Origin: Medicago truncatula
Lineage: Eukaryota > Streptophyta > Magnoliopsida > Fabales > Fabaceae
Length of the DNA stretch: 64,000 bases
NCBI RefSeq assembly: GCF_003473485.1
Contig: NC_053044.1
Coordinates: 55,406,091 to 55,470,090, forward strand
Direction of reading: 5' to 3'
The notes beneath the pieces are model-generated. The model was not told the DNA's origin. It saw nothing but the letters and a program-made list of their open reading frames with translations, and made no database searches. The translations under genes were made by a program, and so were the position numbers. Positions 1-12,275 of this stretch are shown here, in pieces (position 1 is the stretch's first letter; each line of letters begins with the position of its first letter).

Positions 1-112
1 TTATTAACGACAATTTTGTAAAACAATTTATAATATTTCTTTCCCATGCAAAATTTATTATATTTCTTAGTGAAATATCAAAAACGTCGTATAATTTAGG
101 ACAAAGGAAGTA
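1..112 (-). mobile_element. Truncated Stowaway-like MITE (family A)
   Basis: The right end matches, in reverse complement, the outer end of the 281-bp MITEs at 41849 and 61868: it reads out of a CAAAACGTC-like block into TTTAGGACAAAGGAAG followed by TA. The other end lies outside the window. It is more diverged than the two full copies, so it is probably older. Confidence 0.6.
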
Positions 113-223
113 AAACCATTGAAGGTGTTTTATAAAAGCGACATGTACTATTTATTTTACTTACAAACAATGTCTTTTTTTCTCTTTCCAATACTAACTT
201 TTTAAAATAGTGCTGCCTTCTAA

Positions 224-948
224 GACCATTTACAATGGCATGTTGAATTTGCCATTCAACATGTTGAACCCTTGTTGAACCATTGTAGGGGGTGATGAAA
301 TGGGAAAAAAGTGAGTTGGAGGAGGGAAGTGTTGAAACAATTCAACATGTTGAATGCCTGGCCCACGGAGACACTTGGCGCGCGCTGATTGGCTGCTCGG
401 ATTTTGATCTTCTTAATAATTTGGACCCAATTATTTCATTGCAAATAATTTTATTTTATATTTTTTACCAAAATTCGTAATTTTTTCTCTCTCTATAAAT
501 AGAGACTTGGATCATTTGATTTGGACACAGAAAAAAAATCAAGTTTTTCACTCTCTTAATCTTATTATTAGCTTTGTATTAGCCTTTCTTTTGAAGTTTT
601 AGTGTTTATTTAGTTTGTTGTATTGCATTTTATTTATGTTAAGAAAATAAAAATAAATTATTTAAATAAATTTTGTTTTTACAAAAAAAAAATTGTTAAG
701 TGTTTCTTCATTTTAATTTAATTATAATCGATAATTGTAATTTTATGTAATTATAAAAACAAAAATATAAAATTAAATAAGAATAAGAAATAAAATATGG
801 TGGGGTAGGGTGTTGAATGAAAAAACTATTTGGAGAGATAAAAATTGAATGGGTGTTGAATTAAGAGAGAGAAAATGATGTGGAGTGTTGGGAATTGAAA
901 AAGTGGGTGTTGAAGGTTGTTGAATATATTTTGCCATTGTAAATGGTC
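224..948. mobile_element. PIF/Harbinger-like non-autonomous element 1
   Basis: Terminal inverted repeats GACCATTTACAATGGCA at the left and TGCCATTGTAAATGGTC at the right are flanked on both sides by the trinucleotide TAA (221-223 and 949-951). A 3-bp TAA-type duplication and a GACC/GGTC terminus are the hallmarks of PIF/Harbinger elements. The inside repeats words such as GTTGAATT and CAACATGTTGAA, is AT-rich and encodes no transposase. It is homologous along much of its length to the neighbour at 952-1773. Confidence 0.65.
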
Positions 949-951
949 TAA

Positions 952-1773
952 GACCACCTCCAATGGGTTATTGAAAATGACTTTCAATATGTTGAAACCA
1001 TTGGAGTGGGGGTATTGAAAATGGAAAAATTCTGAGTTGGAGGAAAGAGGTGTTGAATAGGTTCAACATGTTGAAAGCCTGACCCGCATGGACACGTGGC
1101 GTGTCGCGAGTTGTTGAAACAGGCGCGTGTGATGCACGCGCCGATAGAGCGCGTGGGAGAAGCAGACTGCGGAGAGAGAAAGACAAATGGATAAAGGCAG
1201 TGACACGTGGCTTGTTACGATTGGCTGCTTGGATTTTTATCTTCTTAATAATTTGGACTCAATTATTTCATAGCAAATAATTTTATTTTTTTACCAAAAT
1301 TCGTGATTTTTTTTTCTCTATAAATAGAGAGACTTGGATCATTTCATTTGGACACAGAAAAAAAAAACCAAAATTTTCACTCTCTTAATCTTATTATTAG
1401 CATTTCTTTTGAAGTTTTAGTCTTTGTTTAGTGAAATGGATCCCAATAATAATCAATTCAATACCCAAATAATAAAAATAAATTATTTTACAAAATTTTG
1501 TTTTTCCATAAAAAAACTAAAAAATAAATAGTTAATTGTATTATTTTAATTTAATTATAATCGATAATTTTAGGTAATTATAAAAACAAAAATATAAAAT
1601 TAAATAAGAATAAGAAATAAAAGGTGATGAGGTAGGTGTTGAATGAAAAAACCATTGGAGATGTAAAAATTGAATAAATGTTGAATTATGAGAGAGAAAA
1701 TGATGTGGAGTGTTGGGAATTAAAAAAATAAATGTTGAAGGTTATTGAAAATTTGTAACCATTGTACATGATC
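952..1773. mobile_element. PIF/Harbinger-like non-autonomous element 2
   Basis: It begins GACCACCTCCAATGGG directly after the TAA that ends element 1 and finishes GTACATGATC. The interior parallels element 1 block by block (CAACATGTTGAA, GATTGGCTGCT, CTTAATAATTTGGAC). It differs by about 111 bp of GC-rich sequence between two copies of GACACGTGGC (1091-1100 and 1202-1211), which look like the marks of an internal duplication or insertion. The right-hand flank is TAG, not TAA, so the target duplication is imperfect. There is no coding capacity. Confidence 0.55.
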
Positions 1774-2204
1774 TAGAGAAGAAGAAAAGTAAAGAAAAAG
1801 TTGGGTCCAACATTGCCTACGTCTGGAGTTTTCTACTTACCTAACTTTTGTAAAGAATATCAAATGGTAAGTGGACGTACAATCTTGCTTTGATCGAGGC
1901 ATGGGACCGTGTTACATCTGCATGCATTGCTTGCTGTGAATGGGTATATAATATATGACTGCTGGCATACATCCCTTAAACTCCCACATATAAATGCAAC
2001 ATGTGGTAATGTGGGTCTAAAATAACTACTTATCCTTTGTTTCATATTACCAAAATAACCTCTCACATAAGTGTATACAAGAGTGGTATGAAAAAAAAGT
2101 ATCTATCTATATTTTTCCATACTATATATCATGCTTAATTGGTATTTTTTGGTGTCAATATACGGTTAGTTCAAGATCGTGCCCACGCACGCATATACAA
2201 TGGT
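1774..2204. other. Intergenic, nothing recognised
   Basis: AT-rich spacer between the Harbinger-like pair and a LINE tail. I see no gene, RNA or clear repeat boundary. Confidence 0.5.
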
Positions 2205-2690
2205 TAGTTATATTTTTTTTTGGATAACAAGAGCGCCTAAGTCCGTAAGAGCAAAACCGTTTAACAAACCACATAGTTGAAAAACCAACTAAATCAGCTG
2301 AAAGAAAACTACTAATTTGAGAAGCATACACAAGGGAAAATCAGCTTCACAACCCAAATTCGCCAAGGCATCCACGCAAAAATATTTAATCTCCCAATAC
2401 GAATGGCTACTTCCTCCATACCAATATTACCTCCTTTGTATACACCATCTCTGTTAAGCCTATCACACTGATGATCACACGAGGGCAACCATATATAGAA
2501 ACTCGTCTACTCTCCTAACATCCTCGGCTGCAACAATACAACCAGGATTCATGTCGCAATTCTGCACTCTCCTTCAAACCCCCATCCATAGCTGACTCGA
2601 CATCACGAAGTCTCCATCATGCATCGCCAAGTCCAGGGTGCATGACATGCCGTCGCCCAAAACTCCACACAGACACATGGTAGACTTAGA
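2205..2690 (-). mobile_element. 5'-truncated LINE 3' end (probable)
   Basis: Read on the minus strand, the stretch near 2350-2385 encodes VDALANLGCEA. This resembles the end of the RNase H domain found at the 3' end of plant LINEs (a ...ADALANLG... motif). It is followed by an untranslated tail ending in an A run (T run at 2212-2220 on the plus strand). Upstream reading frames are broken. I could not fix a target duplication, so the outer limits are approximate. A LINE-derived host RNase H gene fragment is the alternative. Confidence 0.4.
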
Positions 2691-3662
2691 GAGGGAGATG
2701 ATAAGGTAGTATTGCTAGTGAAAAGATTTTCACGATGTATTTTTATCTAAATGTAATTCGTATGCTTTCTTCTGGGTGTTTATGCACTTATATATGTAAG
2801 AATACTAGTATGGCACTATCAAAAAATTTAAAAATTTAGTAAAAATTTGGAATTATAACTCAGTATCTCAAAGTTTATGACTCTCATGTACACTACGCAC
2901 CAATCCATTGTGCTAAACCATAATATAATTTTTAAATTCTTAAGAGGTGCCTTAAAAGTCTTTTTAATAAAAGTCCTTTGTAAGAATTGAATTATAGCAC
3001 TTTCTAGCCAATCTTTGCATCTTTTTTATTTTATGTTGCTGTTAGGAATATTCCCTGTCCTCTGTTTTTCTCCTGCTTCCCAAATAATTTCTCTTTATAA
3101 TTTATCACAAACCCTTTTTAAGTGAAAATCGAGTAAAATATTAAAGATCACATTCTTACATTCTAGAGAAAAGTGTAACATACATAGAAGTTATACAAAT
3201 AGAGAAATTGAAAAGTGACATCTAAAAGTGATAAGAAGAAAAAAAAGAAAAGAAACAAAAACCCTAACTTTACTTTCTTATCATGTCTCACAATTTTGCT
3301 TGAGCCTCCCACATGCATACTCTTAAGGGGCCTGGAAATGGCCACAACTAGGCCCTCTCATCCAAAAATAATATTCATGTTCACAAAGACATGACATGAA
3401 CGTTTTATGATTGGTAATTGTGCCCAAGATTCATTAGGACAAGTCCATCACACCCTAGCTATTTGATAGAAATTGGCTTTTGTATTATGCATATGTGAGA
3501 GAACAAAACCAATCAACATAAATGGGACATCTTCATTTGAAGCAATATTAATAATAATATTATAGCCTCTTCCTCATGAAGAAAACATTATAATAGACAT
3601 GTCATTTGAATCGATCCTAATGAAGAAAAAACTATCCTAAGTTCACTTGTGGCTATATATTC
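2691..3662. other. 3' flank of the bHLH gene
   Basis: AT-rich non-coding sequence downstream of the minus-strand bHLH gene. It presumably includes its 3' UTR and poly(A) site next to 3663. No other feature was identified. Confidence 0.5.
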
Positions 3663-5235
3663 TCACAAACATCTTCCTCCATACCCTGCACTTCTGAATA
3701 AGGCTTGCTTAATATCTTCAGAACTTAGCATTTCCCTTTTCTCCAATTCCTGTTGCATAACACACAAGAAACGCAATTGATTACCTAACTAAGAAAGACT
3801 ATGTATACTATCATACGATGAATGAAAAATCAGCACTAAAATAAAGTATCCAAAAAAATTAATATTACTTCCTCGGCTCCTTTTTAACAGTCAAATTAAA
3901 GTTGTTTACATATACAAAAAAAAAAAAAAAAATCAATAATTTCATTACTTTTGATAAATTTAATTGTCTTTTTCTATAATATCCTTAAAAAAATAGTAGG
4001 TAATGTTACATTGAACTTTAAAAACGACGAAGAAATGAAAACACATTTTTACTACAACTGCGACGTTTAAAAAGTAACTAAGGAATTAGTAAGTAACTAA
4101 TGTACCTCTGAGCAAGAAGCCTGCATTGTGAAATCATTGAAACAGCTAATAACACATTGTTGAATCTCAAGGCCTAATGCTTCCAATGTGTTTACTGTGG
4201 ATAGCAACAACCCTGGCTTCCCTGCACAACAAATTTCAACCCTTGTGTCCGCGCTCCTCTCCACCTCAAACTGCAAAGTAACAAAAAAATTTAGAAAATA
4301 AACATAGAAATAAAAATAATTGGATCCTTCAACACAGATTAATTTCAAAAGGGTCGGTGAAATTTTGTACCTTAGGAGAATTTCTGATTAAGATTTCATT
4401 TGGTTTGACATCTTTGACAATGCTTGTCATATTTGAATCTAGTTCAATTTCTTGTTGCAGATTTTTTATTTTCTCTAGAAGCTCTTTCATGTAATCAATA
4501 GTATCTCCAAGTATAGCTGTTCTGTCCATCTGTCACATATATTTATCGACCATTCAACAAAACAAATTAGATCGGTATAACAACTAATATACTAACATTC
4601 ACCTATAAAAAAAAATACATATATGTACCTACCTTGCTTATCTTAGGGACAATTGCTCGTAGCATCGAAAGACGGTCGTTTAATCTCTTTCGTCTTCTCC
4701 TTTCAGCCATTAGATTCTTCGACGGTTGTCCTTGAAGTTTCTTCGATCGGTTCTTTCTTTCCATACCATTACCAGTGTTGAAAACTACTGGCATTTCAGG
4801 TGATTGTATTGGCTCCATTTTACATGTTGTTTGCAGCTCCAAATTCTGAAGCTCATCATCAAGCAAACCTTGATCTTCTTCTCCCATCATGGACAGTGAA
4901 AAGTCTTCTTGAGAAATAAATGGAGTGTCAATACTATTATTATAGTACGAATCAAGAATCTGTGGTGGTGTTGAAGATTCATCAAGTAAGGAACCATAGA
5001 TTTCATTGAAAGTGTTACTGTAGTGATCATTGTTGTTATAGCTTTGAGGAACTTGTTGAGTACAAGAAGAGTTTGGTAGATATGGTAAAGAGTTTTGTTC
5101 AAAACAGTTATCAAAACTCAAGTTACTTGTTGATGAGAAGAATTGATTTTCTTCTTGACTTGGATTGGTAATTTCATATGTTTCTCTTCTTAGAGCCATT
5201 AATTCCTCCATGAAATCTCCATCATAGAACTCCAT
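3663..5235 (-). CDS. bHLH93/NFL-like bHLH transcription factor, 4 exons, 337 aa
   Basis: A nuclear DNA-binding regulator. Exons by splice reading: 5235-4633, 4529-4371, 4270-4106, 3749-3663; all junctions are GT-AG and in phase 0. The acidic, Asn/Ser-rich N-terminus (1-170) precedes a basic region [16 protein letters not shown] at 174-189. The helix-loop-helix continues across intron 1 as [22 protein letters not shown] (198-219). The C-terminal third (about 255-337) is the ACT-like dimerisation region typical of this subfamily and ends [19 protein letters not shown], very close to what I recall of Arabidopsis bHLH93 (NO FLOWERING IN SHORT DAY) and bHLH61. ICE1-type proteins share the bHLH but have much longer N-termini. 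Length fits bHLH93 (about 350 aa). Family certain; the exact orthologue is inferred. A TATA-like ATTATATACT lies near 5295. Confidence 0.92.
3868..4092. mobile_element. Degenerate Stowaway-like MITE in bHLH intron 3
   Basis: The left end reads TTACTTCCTCGGCTCC and is followed by TTTTTAACAGTC. The right end, reverse-complemented, reads TTACTTACTAATTCC and then TTAGTTACTTTTTAAACGTC. These are imperfect inverted ends of the kind seen in TA-duplicating Stowaway elements. It lies wholly within intron 3 (3750-4105), whose splice sites look normal. Confidence 0.4.
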
Positions 5236-5250
5236 CTATGTGAGAGTGTG

Positions 5251-5256
5251 CACGTG
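5251..5256. promoter_or_regulatory. G-box in the bHLH 5' leader
   Basis: A CACGTG palindrome lies 16 bp upstream of the bHLH start codon, between the ATG and the TATA-like sequence near 5295. G-boxes are the standard target of bHLH and bZIP proteins, so autoregulation is conceivable. That is inference from one hexamer. Confidence 0.3.
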
Positions 5257-7126
5257 TTTGTGTTGTGAATGGTAAGAAACACCTTTTGAGAGTATATAAT
5301 ACTAAGATGAAGAATTTATAGGGGAATACAGCTAGGTTAATTTGTGGCATATTAATTATTATAATGCAATATATTTTTTATTTTTTATGTATAATGTTGT
5401 ATTCATTTCATTGGTGTCTATACTATATATAGCCTAAGACATAAAGGGAATCTGCTTTATATTTCACAGTGGGGTTTATGTCTTTTTCACCGAAATCTCT
5501 GCAATAAAAAACACAGACTATATATATAATTGTCATTTTGCTACAAAACTTTGACCCTCACAACTGTCTGGAAACAAAAAGGATTAATATTACTTTTATA
5601 AAAACCTGCCAGGTTCTTTGTATGTTTAAAATTCTGTAATATTAATTCTTGTAATCAAACTCTCTTTCTCTAAACCCTTGAACAAAATTTCCCATATGGA
5701 CCCTACTTCACAATGCTTCCAAAGTTGGGCTTAGCTCACAAAATTCAAACAAGTTGGTGATCTTGTTTTGTTCTTTCTGGTCTACTACTCCTATATGTAT
5801 TAGTTATGCAAATTTAAGTGCTACCTTCAATGGATATAAGAGTTTGAAATGAGATTCACACTCTATTTTTAAGTTATGTAATGATGAAATTAAACTCAAT
5901 GTAAAAATTCAATATGGTATTTATCTATCCTTTATATTCATATACCAAGCTTAATAGTGATACGTCTCCATAAAGCTGATTTTGTAAAAATAGTTAGACA
6001 AATATATAAATTTAATATATATGTTATTGGAGTCTATCTACTAGCTAGGTTATCCACCGTTCTTATCTATGCACCAAACCCAAATAGTATGGAATGTGAG
6101 GGTGTAATGGAGAAAACATAAGTTTTACATGTTGTAATTTTGTAATAATGAATCGCACTCGATATAAAAATGAACTTCTATTTTTTGGATCGCCATCTCT
6201 CGAAGCACGAACACTCATAGTTTCATGCATCACTCAATGCATGACATTGATTTGAAATCAGATGGTCAATATCACACAATGAATTGCATTCATTCATGGA
6301 TCTAAATTGAACGACTGAGAGCTGTAATTTTGTGACACTTACAGCTGGGGAATCCGATTCCGTAATTTGTGTTATTCATTTTTCTAGTTCTACTAGGGGT
6401 GAAGCCGTGAAGCTATAAGTGTGGAACCTCTATTACCTCTCCACCTGGCTAGAGTAAGACATATATAATAATATGTAATATTATATATTTATGTATACGA
6501 ATAAAGTAACAGTGTAATACAACCTTAGTACCTTAGTATATATCTTATAGATCATCCAAATTTGGCGTATGCATTTGGTCTGTTCTATTGTAGGAATAAG
6601 CAACATCATAGACATTTCCTAGCTTGTCCTTTTGGTTTCTCTTTAACTAATAATGTCCTTTTAGGGGTTCATTAGTCTTTTTTTCCAATTTAGGCTATAC
6701 TCTTATGATTAGTTTCTTAACCGTATTCTTGATCCTGATCCTAATTAATCAAGCTAAATGACAATTGAAGTAGTGGTATTGTTCTTATTATCGCCGTTGT
6801 AATTTTAAGCGGTTTTTCTTGGTAGTTAAACACTTAAACCTCTAGCTAGAAACATGCACATGATCCTCAAGCAGATTGCATATGATCTCAGGAAGAGTTA
6901 TATGTCACGCAGTAATTTCTAGTTTTATAAGCTAGTAATAAATTAGGATGTGAGTACTGATTACTATTCATGTAAATATACCTCGTGATAGGTTGTTTGG
7001 TTCTGCGGTAACAACTACTCCATATATGTTGAATAAATTAGCTAGTAGTGTGTAGCTTTATTGCTAGCTTTATTTTGAATAAATTGATTTTGTTAAATTG
7101 ATATCGATTAAAAGTGAGATGAATAT
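5257..7126. other. bHLH upstream region
   Basis: 1.9 kb of AT-rich sequence upstream of the bHLH gene. It should contain the promoter. I found no other gene and no repeat whose ends I can define. Confidence 0.5.
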
Positions 7127-7261
7127 GTCCACAAATCTTAACTAAATTGACAAAAACGTTAAAATTGTTATGTCAAATGCTTTGATCGGGGTTCAAATTC
7201 CAATTCCTCCACTTATGAGTGTGCGTTTTCAATGGTAGGCATTTTGTTTAGCTATCAAAAA
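7127..7261 (+). mobile_element. tRNA-derived SINE, old copy
   Basis: A 135-bp insert with a decayed polymerase III A box (CTTAACTAAATTGAC) and B box (GGGGTTCAAATTCC), ending in an A run. It is flanked by an imperfect 16-bp target duplication: AAAGTGAGATGAATAT (7111-7126) and AAAGTGAAATCAATAT (7262-7277). The order of parts matches the better preserved SINE at 31715. Confidence 0.65.
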
Positions 7262-7432
7262 AAAGTGAAATCAATATAAATTGATTAATTTGTGTTCGGA
7301 CTCTTGATGTTTATGTAAAATTACGTCAAACAATTTTTCTTTATGGAGGTCGAACAAAATCATACGATTATGCCAAAATCAATTATAGACATTCAAAATC
7401 AATTTTTTCTCTTAAAATGAGGAGATGCCATT

Positions 7433-7649
7433 TCCATAGAAGATGTTTTAGGCAAATGAGGAGAGGTTATTTGCATTGTAGTATATGTGTATGTTTGGTT
7501 CTAAAATTTTAAGAGACAATTTAAGAGACAAAATTGATTTCGGATGTCTATAATTGATTTTTGCATGATAGTATGGTTTTTAGAACCAAACATACGTGCA
7601 TACTACAATTCAAATAACCTCTCCTCATGCGCCTAAAACATCTACTATG
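7433..7649. repeat. Foldback (inverted-repeat) element
   Basis: Two arms of about 75 bp are inverted around a short AT-rich spacer. The left arm carries GATGTTTTAGGCAAATGAGG, AGAGGTTATTTG and TATGTTTGGTTCTAAAA; the right arm carries the same words in reverse complement. It would form a long hairpin. Probably a MITE; no target duplication found. Confidence 0.55.
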
Positions 7650-7661
7650 TTTACAACTTCA

Positions 7662-9848
7662 ATAATGTGTAGGAGGGAAATACATCCTGAAATGTCAACG
7701 GAAAAAATGAGCTAATTTTTTAAAGGTGCTGCTAACCGGTGCTTCTGGGGCACCGATTAAGGAGCAATAAATAATTGGATTCCTTCAATTAAAGTTAAAA
7801 ATAAGTCAATTAATGAGAATAATTTGAAATAGTTGTATTTAATACTCGTAAAATTTCTTTTCCTTTACACGGTTATACTACACACTCAATTTTAGTAATT
7901 GTTCCATTATATCCCTGATATCCTTCCTTCATTTCTTAACAAAAATTTGTTTTCCTGTAAATTTTAAACAAGCCAATTTTTTTTCCGTGAATTTTTTTAA
8001 TCATTTTTTCTTTGAAAACAATTCATGGAAAGCCTATACACACGTATGCATACCAATATAAAGGAAAGAGAAAATTCAAACCTTATTCAAACACAAAATA
8101 TATATACATATAGGAAAGACCGTACAAAAAAAAAAAGGAGTTGTAGAAAATTGGTGGTAGAGAAATTTTACTTTATGAAATTGAGAAGTAAGATTAAATG
8201 GCTGTACCTTTTTAAAGAGCATTGAATACAACTTTCTTTTTAATTTAATTAGTTGATTTATTTTTCGTTTTAATTGAGGTAAAATAATAAATGGGATATG
8301 TTAATTTAATGCTCCTTTAGCATTACCTATTTTTTAATTATGATCATCATGTGAAGAATTTAAGACACATGGACAAGCTAAGTTATAATCTACATGTAGT
8401 AACAACTAATTTTAGCTATGACTATGATAATGGTAGCCTTGTGGTAGACGATTGCTTGTCAACCATATTCATATAAAATAATACTGCGTGAAAACCCCCA
8501 CACGTTTTTCTTTTCAAAATTTGCACATACAAAACTAAGTGGCCAAGTCCAAAATAATTCATGGATATGAATGCTCACATTGTGTGGCAGTCATTTATTA
8601 GGCCAATTGTATTTACTCTTTGCAATTCTCTTGAATCAGGATAGATTTTTGTCAATCAGTTTAGAATAGGCATTATATATACTCTTTTTTTTGTGCAATA
8701 ACTAATTCAATAATAAAGACTAATTGAGGTTAGATTTTTAATTATACACAGCGTGAGTGGTATATGACTAAAATTATAGGCATGAATTAAGGTGCACCAC
8801 TTAAAACTTTGACATCATGGTTGTTTTTGTTGACGGTCGGGTCAACTTAGCCCTTGTGCCACCTCACCTAGCTCTTGGAAGTCTTAGTTATCATGTGTTG
8901 TTGCCGCACCGTAGTTCAACCCACATTTTCCTAAACGATATCACCCATAAAACCTACACTCACTATGACCGCCATCCTTCGGCCCACGCCAATCTAAATT
9001 AACCCTAGAGTTAATCCAATAAACTTGTATTTTTTGTAAGTAATCCAATCAACTTGTTTTTTCTTTGTAATTCACACTTTTTATCGTGTAATTTTTGAGT
9101 GATTTTAATGGCATGTTCCAACCTTAATTATAAACCACTTCTAAAAATATTGTTCCTATTTACAAGTTATTAGATAATTTTATTATTATTTATTATTATT
9201 ATTATTATTCTAAATATATTATCATTAAGCTATTAGCTTGTCTTGCGATAAAAAAAACAATGATAAACACATTTATATGCTAATGATAATATAAAAAGAA
9301 TTTTATTTGTATACTCTTTTAGGGTATAATTAATTTACGCATACATCTAATTATATGTTGTTAGTCAACTAATAAATTTATTAATTGATGTGACAACACA
9401 TTATTAAATTCAGATGTAAAATAATTACTCTAACATATCATAGCAGTTAAATTTATTTAATAATAGTTATACACAATATAAATTTTTATGTGAAAAATGT
9501 TAGTTTATACTACATAGAAATAGAGTTATAGTAAACATTGTACAAAAAAACAAAAAAAAACAAAAAAAGAGTTATAGTAGAACAACATTTGTTTCATCAT
9601 AGAAAATGATTGGTTAGAATAATAAGTTTATGACATTAAAAAAGATTTTGCTTAGTAAATTCACCAATGAGCGACAATTTCAAGCTAGAATTCCACAATC
9701 ATCAAGTTTGAAATTTAGAAGACACGTCCCCTGAGGCCATGACTTCTCTGTCTCTACAAATATCTCTCGGCAGCCATGCTTTGCACCAAATGATTATAAA
9801 GGTGGAATCCAATCATTATCTTCACGAAAAGTTTGTGTAATAAAAAGC
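7662..9848. other. Intergenic, AT-rich, no gene
   Basis: A possible repeat begins near 7725 (CTGCTAACCGGTGCTTCTGG) and may run to about 8330, but I cannot define its ends. A similar GGCACCGATTAGCAC phrase is near 26510. Short open frames here show no recognisable domain. There is a GTT/TTA/ATT-rich stretch near 9180-9210. Confidence 0.4.
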
Positions 9849-10165
9849 TTAAGAGTAGGTTTAGCCCACTAACTTTTTCAAAATTGTGATTTTGTCCCCT
9901 GAGAAAAAAACTATAAAATTGCCCTCTAATTTTTGCATATGTGGCAGTTTTTTGGCCCCTAAAATTAATTTTGACTCGGTCTACGCTGACGTGACACCCT
10001 AAGTGAGGTGTCACGTGTTATTTATTTTTTTTTTACCAAAAATTGGTTTTGAGGTCAAAACTGCTATAGTTGCAAAACTTACAGGGCAGTTTTGTAGTTT
10101 TTTTCTTAGGGACCAAAATTGCAACTTCGTGGAAGTTAGGAGGCGAAAACTACTATAAAGCCAAA
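9849..10165. mobile_element. Long-TIR non-autonomous DNA element (MULE-like MITE)
   Basis: The left arm (CACTAACTTTTTCAAAATTG, then ATTTTGTCCCCTGAG, then CTATAAAATTGCCC) is answered by an inverted right arm (CCTAACTTCCACGAAGTTG, then TTTTGGTCCCTAAG, then CTACAAAACTGCCC in reverse complement). The arms are about 110-150 bp and moderately diverged. No ORF. The target duplication was not resolved. Confidence 0.5.
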
Positions 10166-10353
10166 AAAAAATTAGGGTCAAGTATTATTTAAACATTTTA
10201 AATTAAAAAAATATTTTTTAAAAAATAAAATATTTCATTTTTCATCGCACCAAATAAACAAATTTTCATATAACACTTTACTATTTAAAATCTTCAAAGA
10301 GTGTGTCGGAAGCACTCGTTAGCAATTTCTTAAAAATATTAAAAGTATTGGAG

Positions 10354-10860
10354 TATACTCTCTCTTTTACAAAATAAGGTACTTTGTTGACTGTTGCACA
10401 CATATTAATGCACGTCTTAGACGTTTAATATCTTTAATTATGTATAAGAAAACAATTATAAAATTTGATAATTTGAAAATATTCATTAGACAAATTAATC
10501 CAACATCTTTTGTTTTTTAAGATAATTCAACATCTTATTTACTACCATTTATCTTTATATAATAATAATTAAAAAAATAGATTAAAGTATTTTATACATA
10601 TAGTGTACATAGTCAAACAATATCACATGTCTTGGGACCGAGGAAGTCTATATCCGTTTCACAATACTTGTCGCTTTTGGGAAATAATTTTGTTTAATAA
10701 TCATATTACTTGTCACTTTCAAGTTTCGATGCAACATTAATTATTGTCTTGTCAATAATAACATTACCTATTTATTGTAGAGAGATAAATAATAGAATAA
10801 AATAATAAATAGTTAAGTGTATTATAGAAAAACGACATATACTATTCACTCCCCAAATAA
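10354..10860. mobile_element. Two decayed Stowaway-like MITE pieces
   Basis: A first element starts TACTCTCTCTTTTACAAAAT and seems to end near 10652 at CTTGGGACCGAGGAAGTC. A second, truncated piece starts in the next bases (CCGTTTCACAATACTTGTCG). Both ends resemble the CTCCCTCCGT...-type termini of plant Stowaway MITEs. Boundaries are approximate. Confidence 0.35.
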
Positions 10861-11119
10861 TCCAAGTTACACACCAAAATTACTAATATACCCTTTAATT
10901 AAAATAAAAACTTCAATTTAATTCAAAACCCACAAAACACAATTCACCTATTCTCTCAAACCTAGAAAGAAGCACGCACACGCCTGGACGCCTTCATCTT
11001 CTTCCTTCCGCTCAGGTATCATCTTCAAGAACAACCAATCGCTCGTGTGTCTTCTTCATTAAGGTTTGTAAGTTTTCAATTCTCCATTAGGGTTTGTAGT
11101 TGGACTGTGTTGATTCTAC

Positions 11120-11375
11120 GTATACGTAAATTCAATTTACATGAGTTAAGTAAACTAAGTTTACGTGTTCACCCACATCGTAAACTGAGTTTACTAAGTT
11201 TATGTAAACTCAATTTACATAAGGTAAGTAAACTAACGAAAATTCATTTTACGCAGTTTATGTAAACTGAGTTTACATACACTATATAAACTTAGTTTAC
11301 ATAAGTTTAGTAAACTAACGTAAATTCAATTTAAATTGAATTTACTTAGTTAATGTAAACTGAGTTTACGTGTAC
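11120..11375. repeat. Array of GTAAACT-AGTTTAC palindromes
   Basis: About 250 bp repeats the words GTAAACT, AGTTTAC and TTTACAT in alternating orientation. It includes the near-perfect palindrome GTAAACTGAGTTTAC at several places (near 11180, 11260 and 11357). The spacing is irregular, so this is a degenerate cluster of short inverted repeats, not a simple tandem array. No gene overlaps it. Confidence 0.6.
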
Positions 11376-12179
11376 ATGTATAACTTAAATTACTCCATAT
11401 AATCTTAAATTACATTGACCTTTTTAGAATATGTACGTAAATTTAAATCCACTTGTGACCAATGTAACAATGTCCTTTAACCAAAGGACATTATTATCAT
11501 TATTACGACTTCTATCATATATACGTAGTTTTCTCAAGTATTGGCACAAAGAATGTAATTTATTATTCATCCGTAACTATCAAAAGATCATGTGGAACAT
11601 ACAGATTCCAGTACGTATATATAGAATTAGAGTAGATGTCCAACTTGGAAGAGAAAGTGACAAAACTTAAGCAGCCACGTACAAGGAGCAGAAAGGACAA
11701 AACTTATAATGAATACGTAGGTGGTGGTGGAGAAAACCGCGGCAGTTTTCCTCCTACCTCCCCGACACAAAGTGGTATTCTTGATTACCAGTTTTTTCCA
11801 TAGTTTTATTAGATTCAGCTTAATGTGACAGCCCACAATATCTTATTTGTGATTCTGGACATTGCACCAAAACCACCTATGTATAATGTATTTACATCTC
11901 CAACTCTTGTCTTCTTGCGCTCTTAAACAGTGTGGATTGGGGTCCAAAAAGCCACGAGCCATATACCTAAAGTTAACATTAAATACCGTGCAGTAAAGTA
12001 AACAACCTTTTTCTCCACAAGATCGGTCCTTCTCTAGCCTTCTTGTTACAAGAATACAAGTGGTGGCACTAGTAATTAAGAGCCTTTGAGGGACTCAATT
12101 GATAAAATTAGAAAAATGTCATTTCAACACAACTTTTGACATAAAAAACATTAATCACATATTTTTTTTATAAGAATAT
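11376..12179. other. Intergenic, nothing recognised
   Basis: Non-coding sequence between the palindrome cluster and a SINE-like segment. No supported gene. Confidence 0.5.
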
Positions 12180-12252
12180 TGGGTAATTCAAGTGATTTGA
12201 GCTAGATGAATAGGAGTTGGAGGTCATGAATTCAAATTCATGCGAAGAAAAA
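12180..12252 (+). mobile_element. SINE-like fragment
   Basis: Contains an A-box-like TTTGAGCTAGATGAA and a B-box-like GGTCATGAATTCAAATTC about 30 bp apart, then an A-rich tail. This resembles a second tRNA-derived SINE family. A short AATATT on both sides may be what is left of the target duplication. Confidence 0.35.
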
Positions 12253-12275
12253 AATATTAATTTAACAAACTAACT

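Noticed and set aside
8817-9002. 61-residue frame of fairly normal composition
   Set aside because: No recognisable motif, no neighbouring exons, and no similarity I can recall; could be a gene scrap but unsupported.
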